DNA of 64,000 bases, taken from contig JAYKKI010000088.1 of NCBI GenBank assembly GCA_039881145.1, forward strand, positions 3,038,501 to 3,102,500, written 5' to 3'. Position 1 is the first letter of the stretch; every line of letters starts with the position of its first letter. Of the stretch, positions 57,955 to 64,000 are shown in pieces. Made by a program: the position numbers and the translations under genes. Under the pieces are notes generated by a model. It did not search any database. It was given only the letters and a program-made list of their open reading frames with translations, and was not told where the DNA came from. The DNA is from Druceiella hillmani (taxonomy: Eukaryota; Arthropoda; Insecta; Lepidoptera; Hepialidae).

Positions 57955-58110
57955 AATTTCAAGTTTCCACATCTATATGTTTCAGAGAAAAGCTGTTGTA
58001 AGAGATAGATAGAGGATCGTGTTTGATCTTACAGCAATTCTGAGAGACAGACAGAGAGGGACACGTCTGTAATCTTACAAGGGTTTCGTTTTTTTTTCCT
58101 TTTGAGGTAA
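57955..58110 (-). repeat. Dispersed AGGGTTCCG-family copy C
   Basis: Minus strand: TACCTCAAAAGG, an A run, CGAAACCCTTGTAAG, GTCCCTCTCTGTCTGTCTC and TTTTCTCTGAAAC match the standard order of the family (TACCTCAAAAGGAAAAACGGAACCC... GTCTGTCTGTC ... TTCTCGGAAAC). Confidence 0.65.
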
Positions 58111-58160
58111 ATCAAATCACATAATCATCTGAAAATTATAAAGTAAGATTATAAAAAAAG

Positions 58161-58214
58161 ATCAACTATTTTCGATAACTGTTGTGATCAACTATTTTCG
58201 ATAACTGGTGTTGT
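58161..58214. repeat. Direct repeat, about 27 bp, two copies
   Basis: GATCAACTATTTTCGATAAC occurs twice in tandem with short spacers. Confidence 0.9.
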
Positions 58215-58837
58215 AACTGCGTAATAGCCTAACAAGACACTTCGTCGAAAAGGCCAAAAGTCACATTGTATGTAGATACAACCAGTTTGTTAAACAACAT
58301 TTAAACATAGAGATTGCGACATTATGGTTTATTTACGTCTTTGTACGCTCAAAACAAGAACGTACAAGTTCTTAATGGACTTAATGGGAATACAGAAATG
58401 TCGACAAAATAAAAATTGAAATATTTCTGTGCATTGGAAGTAAAAACAACTGAATCTCTATAAACTTAGATACGCAAGATGTTATGATTAATGGATACCA
58501 GTATGTCATAATTTCCTGATACCAAATATGTTAGAAATCGTTAAAAAAATAATAGATTTTAGAGGAGTTTGAATAAATGAAAATTTTTTAAAAATTTATA
58601 TCATTTAACATATATTAAAATTTACACTTTGACTTAAAGAGCCAACAGTAAATATAACATGACTAAATCAAAGAAAGGTTACTTTTGTCATACACAAAAT
58701 TTACATATTGCAAAATTTGATATAGCTAGGTCTGAAATTCTAAGGCTGCGAACGGACGGACAGACATAAGGGTTCCAAATTTAATTACTGGAGCCTAAAA
58801 ATAAAATCGTGTAGGAAACAAATTAAACACTAGTCAA
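58215..58837. other. AT-rich DNA ending in a scrap of the AGGGTTCCG family
   Basis: 58744-58800 reads GCGAACGGACGGACAGACAT, AAGGGTTCC and GGAGCCTAAAAATAAAA, the family in minus orientation. It directly precedes the satellite at 58838. Confidence 0.45.
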
Positions 58838-59105
58838 TGTTTAATTGTTGTGCTCTACTATTTGCCTTTAATTGCTGTGCTCGTTTACTTATTTTTAATT
58901 GCTGTGCACGATTACTTATTTTTAATTGTTGTGTTCGATTACTTATTTTTAATTGTTGTGCTCGATTATTTGTCTTTAATTGCTGTGCTCGTTTACTTAT
59001 TTTTAATTGCTGTGCTCGTTTACTTATTTGTAATTGTTGTGCTCGATTACTTATTTTTAATTGTTGTGCTCGATTACTTATTTTTAAGTGTCGTGCTTAA
59101 TTACT
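58838..59105. repeat. 27-bp satellite, about ten copies
   Basis: The unit is TTTAATTGCTGTGCTCG plus TTTACTTATT, with C/T and A/G variants. Since 27 is divisible by three, two plus-strand frames remain open (repeats FNCCARLLI and LIAVLVYLF). These ORFs are artefacts. Immediately followed by dispersed-family copy B. Confidence 0.95.
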
Positions 59106-59119
59106 TTTATTTCGTCATT

Positions 59120-59570
59120 TTTCGCGTTTCATATCTCAAAAGGAAAAAACGGAACCCAGGAAGGAAAAAACGGAAATCACGTATCTGTCTGTCCGTGTGT
59201 CACAACCGTTTTGTCAGAATCGGAAAAATAATATAAGAGTTAAGTAGAAACTTAAAATTTGGTATAGTATTGAAACATATTAAATGTTAATTTTTTTTAA
59301 TAATTTAAATAATTTTAGCTTACACTCGGAAATGGAATTCTGGGGTTGGGGGCAAATTAAGTAACCGAGTTTTTTTATTTCATTATATAGTGTGGAGTAT
59401 CATTTAAGGGCTAGTTATAGCATAATTTTAGAATATTATATCTTTAGAGATATAGTGAAAAATATGCAAAAAAATATATTATCCCCTCCCTCCGTCCTAT
59501 TTCTGACACTACTTAACTAAAATTATGAAAAAAAAATATAATGTTTTTAGAAGCGCACGCAAGGTTTGTA
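59120..59570 (+). repeat. Dispersed AGGGTTCCG-family copy B
   Basis: It starts TCGCGTTTCATATCTCAAAA, GGAAAAAACGGAACCC, CTGTCTGTCCGTGTGTCACA and TTAAAATTTGGTATAG. From 59395 it shares with copy A GTATCATTTAAGGGCTAG, TTAGAGATATAGTGAAAAAT, ATGCAAAAA and TTTTTAGAAGC. Confidence 0.75.
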
Positions 59571-60321
59571 GGAAAACTATAGAGATGATTCTAGGTGTCA
59601 ACATTTTTGAAATATGCAGCATATTTTTAAGCCTGCCAAAAATATAATAGGCGATATGTTCACGTTGTGAAAAATAAATATTTGTAAATAGTTTAATAGA
59701 AACACTGTGTGCCCTTAAATGTTTATAAGGGTCGGAGTACATAAGGAACCCTTTTAGTGCGGGTTCTACTAGTGCTTAATATTTTTTTATCAAATTTATT
59801 CTAGCTTAATTTAAATAAATTAAATATTGATTATTTTATTTGATCAAAAGCGTGTTGCTCTAAATACCACAATAGGCTCATATTATTTATTAGCTTTTGG
59901 TCGCGACTCCGCCCGCTTGGAATTATAAATTTAACACGAACCAAAGTTATGGAAACCTATTGTTTATATTACTATTAAAATGAAAAAAATTACTCCATTT
60001 TACTTCGGTTTTTACTCTAGCCGGAAATGACAAAAAAATTCTAACTTACCTTCTACGCTGTACACAGAGTAATTTATTTCATGATAGTAATTTGCAAAAT
60101 AATACAAGAGTTAAGTCCAAGGTTTACTTAAAAGGCAGCACCTTGGGCTGTCCAATTATTTATTCCAATACATAATTTTATACAAAATTAAACATTAAGA
60201 CTTGTATGTATAGAAAAAATACAGTTTTTGGTTTTCCCAGAGAGAAACGTCCGATTTTCCGGGATAAAACCTAATGTCATCCCTACATGTTTGCTTTTCA
60301 AAATTTTCTCTACTTACATAC

Positions 60322-60326
<5 letters not shown>
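59571..60326. other. AT-rich stretch, nothing recognised
   Basis: Chance ORFs only. A slightly GC-richer bit near 59890 (GTCGCGACTCCGCCCGC) is too short to interpret. Confidence 0.4.

Positions 60327-60390
<64 letters not shown>
60327..60390. repeat. (TA)n microsatellite
   Basis: About 32 TA dinucleotides. Confidence 0.97.
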
Positions 60391-60391
<1 letters not shown>

Positions 60392-60795
60392 GTAAGAGGA
60401 AACGTTCTTGACCGATTTTGGTGATTATTTATTTCTGTCGATTAGTTAACTATCAGAATAGAAGACTGTTGATGTTCATAATAATTTGGTAGTTTAATTT
60501 TTATGAAAAATTTTCCATGAAATCTCCTTTTTTTTGCGCTCGCATATTTTTGTGGTTGTGGCTTTATGTAGTTCTTCTTGCCCTTTATTTTTACCTTTTT
60601 TGGCATAATTGTTAATTTAAAAAAAAATTTAAAAAGGCGAATGTAGACTTTGATTTTTGTAACAATTTTCTTCTGCTTACTTACTGAGTAGGCAGCAAAC
60701 AAATCGACTCCTAATACTGAGAGTAATTAAGGTGATGTTTCTATTATGCTAATAAAACATTTGCAGAAACGTTAACTATATTGACTGACATTGGT
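60391..60795. other. AT-rich stretch, nothing recognised
   Basis: An 86-codon minus ORF (60442-60702) is Lys-rich, as A-rich DNA would give, without domain features. Confidence 0.4.
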
Positions 60796-60842
60796 ACTAA
60801 TGCGCCTTAATAATTGTTAAATAATTATTTAGGCGCATTAGT
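60796..60842. repeat. Palindrome, 23-bp arms, two mismatches
   Basis: ACTAATGCGCCTTAATAATT pairs with the arm ending AGGCGCATTAGT, with essentially no spacer. A compact inverted repeat in AT-rich DNA. Confidence 0.88.
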
Positions 60843-62034
60843 GTTAATTATAATTAATCACTCGTGATAATTTAACTGCAAGGTTAACGTAATGAATCTA
60901 AGTAAGGTCATGTTCTGACAAAAAACGAAGATAATCAAAAAGACACGATAACTGTGACCTGGATGAAAATTTACTATTTGAAAAATGAAAATGTTACTTT
61001 TTCTATTTTATTTACTAGAAATAAAATTCACAATAAATCATCCATTGGACATTACAAAAATCGAACTCAATTTAATTTGACGAAGAATCGATTCCATAAA
61101 TTAATTGACTACCGATAATATATTTCCAAACAATCGAAAATGTCAAAATTTAAAACATTTATTGGCGGTTTTTTTGTTCTATTTTTGTTTTTACATGAAT
61201 CAAAGTTCTTTATACTATTATGTTGCCAAGTCAAAAGCGAAAAAGTTGTCAATTGTTTGTTAGTAATATTTAACCTTAATATTTGCTAAATTCAACATGG
61301 TTATAGTTTTAGTTCGTTTATTAAATAACAACTCTGGAAACAAAAAAACAAATTACTACTAATTTTTTTTAATATAGACATCGTGTAGCAGTATTTATAG
61401 GTTTACTAGCAGTAGAATATTAATACTGCGAAGCGTGTCTTTGGTTTTTTAATACTTAATCATACCTAAATAGACAGATAGATTTTTATGTACTCGGTAC
61501 TCATATGGTACTACACATTAGTTATCGTATCAAGTATTTCTCAAAATTTCGTCCTTGAATAAAATGTTTAAGGAGTTTATTTTTTTCATAAATGTTAGTA
61601 TAGACTTAATTTATGATTTAAATTAATATGCAGCCTACTTCTTAATCCGAAGTATATCACATTTCTTGTACATCGAGACTAGATATATCATGGCAAAAAG
61701 AGAAGGCGAAATTGGACCTGGCGTTATAGAAATAAAATAAAATTTAAAAAATACTGGTATTGTCTAGAATCTAAAAAAACAAACATTCCAGCAGTTGAAA
61801 ATCTAGAGAGAGTAAATTATAAAAAAAACGAGTGTGCTTTAGACCACACGACTGAAGTAAAACTTCAAATTCACAAAATATGAACTTTACAATGAATTTG
61901 CAATTTTATTCACTTTAAACGTAGAATATTTAATGTATTGAACAAAATAATAATTTATAAAATTGTTCAAGAACGAAATGAAATTACAAAATAATCAAAA
62001 AATCACCGTTCGCGTAACGTTAGCAAACTCGCAT
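60843..62034. other. AT-rich stretch, nothing recognised
   Basis: No supported feature on either strand. Confidence 0.4.
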
Positions 62035-62138
<104 letters not shown>

Positions 62139-62146
62139 CATAGAAA

Positions 62147-62310
62147 ATGTGCGCGCCCACTGCTCTCTCTTGCTCCTACAGTGTGATACAGACAATAGGC
62201 TTGCAATGTGTCTTAGATATACGAAACATAACTGGCTATGAGAGAAAGAGAGAAAGAAAATGTGTGCTCGCACCTCTCTCTCTTGTCCCTACAGTAATAT
62301 CAGAAACGTA
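62147..62310. repeat. CT/GA-rich direct repeat pair
   Basis: GTGCGCGCCCACTGCTCTCTC (62147) and GTGTGCTCGCACCTCTCTCTC (62261) each continue TTG(C/T)CCTACAGT. GAGAGAAAGAGAGAAAG lies between. GAGAG motifs are binding sites of the insect GAGA factor, but a transposon origin is equally likely. Confidence 0.65.
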
Positions 62311-62704
62311 ACTCTCTCTCTTTCTGTCTTCACTAACTTATATCTCCCTCTCAACTTCCGTTCACCTCCCCGATCACACTTTTCGTAACGCTATCGTCAC
62401 GCATTCACCAGCTTACTCCCCAGGTCAAGCGTGCGTAAACAAAGTTTTACTTCAAAAAATATATTTGTAACCATAATATAGAACAAAAAATACTTCGTTA
62501 ACGCGCATATATAATATGTTTAATGTATAAATCATTGTTAACGAGAAATAAAAATAAAAATGTAACGAAGTATAAGTTATAAGTTTTCGACTTAATCGTC
62601 ATTCTTAGTAATACTAAAAAGACCGCGTAATCGTTACGAAATTCAAGGTAAAACGTAAACGTAAGGTTATGAAATTTATGTTTGACAACTAACAGGCGAC
62701 TTTT
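62311..62704. other. Mixed DNA with an 11-bp inverted repeat
   Basis: 62340-62450 is GC-richer (TATCGTCACGCATTCACCAG, CCCAGGTCAAGCGTGCG) and resembles moth repeat DNA I cannot name. ATACTTCGTTA near 62490 and TAACGAAGTAT near 62562 are perfect inverted copies. Confidence 0.35.
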
Positions 62705-62733
62705 TATGGAGAAACGACGACCGTTTCTCCATA
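62705..62733. repeat. Perfect hairpin, 12-bp arms
   Basis: TATGGAGAAACG and CGTTTCTCCATA pair around ACGAC, directly before the (TA)n at 62739. Confidence 0.85.
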
Positions 62734-62734
62734 G

Positions 62735-62738
<4 letters not shown>

Positions 62739-62786
<48 letters not shown>
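62739..62786. repeat. (TA)n microsatellite
   Basis: About 24 TA dinucleotides. Confidence 0.97.
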
Positions 62787-62788
<2 letters not shown>

Positions 62789-63774
62789 AGACTTATACCC
62801 CTTTTTATTTTTTTCAATATCTCTATATAAAAGTGTAACAATTCGACCCAACATTATATGGACTTTTGTCAATCTCCCTTAGTACTATAACATATCAACA
62901 ATTGGCGCAACATGTACTGACAATTTAAGATTATTTACTATATAGACAGATACCATGAAAACCTTATAATAACGATGAGATAATCCGACTGAGGGATAAA
63001 TACTGCGGTCCTAATTGAAAATACACAACGGCGAAGCGTCGGGAAAAACTTTTGTATTATATAAACATTAATCAAACTTATATGATGTAACATTCATTAC
63101 TCGATATCAAGTCGAATCGGTCACTGCGACCTCATTCATTATTACGTTAACAAGAGGCAACTCAAGACAGTCGCACAATAACAAAAGATAAAGATCTTAC
63201 AGTTACACTAATGAGTCATTCATTAAACATATAATAAAAAATAATAATTTCCATGTTGGCTAATTACTTGTATGTTATCAACTCGATATACAAACGTGTT
63301 GCACAGAACTGTGGGTCAGTGGGTTAAAAGGGTCGGGAGATAATTATGCTTTATGCAATTCTTTATAACCCTTTAAGGGACGTATCGAAATGTTGGCAAG
63401 GATAGACTTTAGTTAGTAATTATATATTTAACTTTAATTTCGGAAAAAAGCGGTAACCAGATCAAAAGTAGGGCTAGTCAAGGAGTAATTACTGTCTTCA
63501 TCCTGAATGTAAAGTGTTTTGCGAATGTAAACAATGAAACCGTTACTTTTTTTACAAAGAGGGAATTGGAAAGTATTTCTAAGTTTTTAACAAATTTTTT
63601 TTACAAATGTGATCTATCTATCACATTATTCTGAATAGGAATAGCTAAAAAAGGGTATATTAAAAACATTTCAAAATATTTTATTATTGACGAGATAAAG
63701 GCTCGGATATACCTCGGACTAAAAGGAAAAAAGTGGATAATTTGCATAGACCATTATTTTGACTTTTTTATAAA
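62787..63774. other. Unique DNA with regulatory-looking part at 63000-63400
   Basis: AACGGCGAAGCGTCGGG, AATGAGTCATTCATT (an AP-1-type TGAGTCA), several TAATTA/ATTA cores and GTGGGTCAGTGGGTTAAAAG occur without repeats or open frames. Suggestive only. Confidence 0.3.
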
Positions 63775-63776
63775 TT

Positions 63777-63836
<60 letters not shown>
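63775..63836. repeat. (TA)n microsatellite
   Basis: About 30 TA dinucleotides with one ATAC interruption. Confidence 0.97.
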
Positions 63837-63837
<1 letters not shown>

Positions 63838-64000
63838 TAAGTAAACGGATGCAAGATTCCCAGTTTCCGCGCTATATCTCCGAAACGGTTAATCATACAA
63901 AAAAAATTATTAAACCAGACATGTAAAGAATTTTATGATCTACAAGTTTAGTTAAACCTCTATCGACTTGCAAGATATAGGAAACGAGATACGAGATATT

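Noticed and set aside
58837..59236. Cys-rich (FNCCARLLI) and hydrophobic (LIAVLVYLF) repeat proteins
   Set aside because: Both frames come from the same 27-bp satellite; two overlapping open frames of this sort are expected from the arithmetic.

Overview
This is AT-rich nuclear DNA from an animal, most likely an insect and probably a moth or butterfly (Lepidoptera). The order is inferred from the repeats. The window has several relics of an element built around AGGGTTCCGTAGCC, with GTCTGTCTGTC- and GAAATTTGG-like stretches. It also has 3' scraps of an RTE-type LINE reading QWAGHIARRT, and Helitron ends with the A|TC...CTAG|T signature. I recognise all of these from moth and butterfly genomes. 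No bacterial or viral gene organisation is present.

No intact, confidently functional protein-coding gene lies in the 64 kb. Most longer open frames are by-products of microsatellites ((TA)n, (CA)n, GTGC-rich), of tandem repeats whose unit length is a multiple of three, or of reading a retrotransposon backwards. The largest coding-type object is a pseudogene at 11791-13370. It belongs to a protein family I recognise as widespread in arthropods but cannot name, and it carries two in-frame stops and about three frame changes. A four-codon candidate first exon with TATA motifs and a strong splice donor (21558-21698) is the only hint of a live gene. If real, the gene reads rightward and a decayed LINE sits at the start of its first intron.

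Layout. 0-10 kb: tandem repeats, two RTE 3' fragments, a LINE tail and the first foldback-element copies. 11-15 kb: the pseudogene, a hairpin and another foldback copy. 15-20 kb: a long (TA)n, a GC-richer relic, a Helitron 3' end and a ~470-bp tandem duplication. 20-26 kb: candidate promoter and exon, an antisense LINE relic, the best-preserved foldback element and a CpG-rich segment. 25.7-27.4 kb: a higher-order tandem array with a 474-bp super-unit. 28-35 kb: hairpins, a 180-bp LINE insert with a 15-bp target duplication, a complete 173-bp Helitron, another LINE tail and a 5S-rRNA-like relic. 37-51 kb: dispersed repeat pairs, Helitron 5' and 3' ends, nested E-boxes, a mariner relic, a GATA-motif cluster, several satellites and a 33-bp-arm palindrome. 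52-64 kb: a 17-bp satellite with higher-order structure, a CpG-rich patch, an antisense LINE relic hidden under a 218-codon false ORF, a 27-bp satellite and several (TA)n tracts.

Overall this reads as a gene-poor intergenic or long-intron region shaped by old transposons and local tandem expansion, with a few higher-GC patches that could be regulatory. All homology calls are from reading the sequence by eye; no searches were run.
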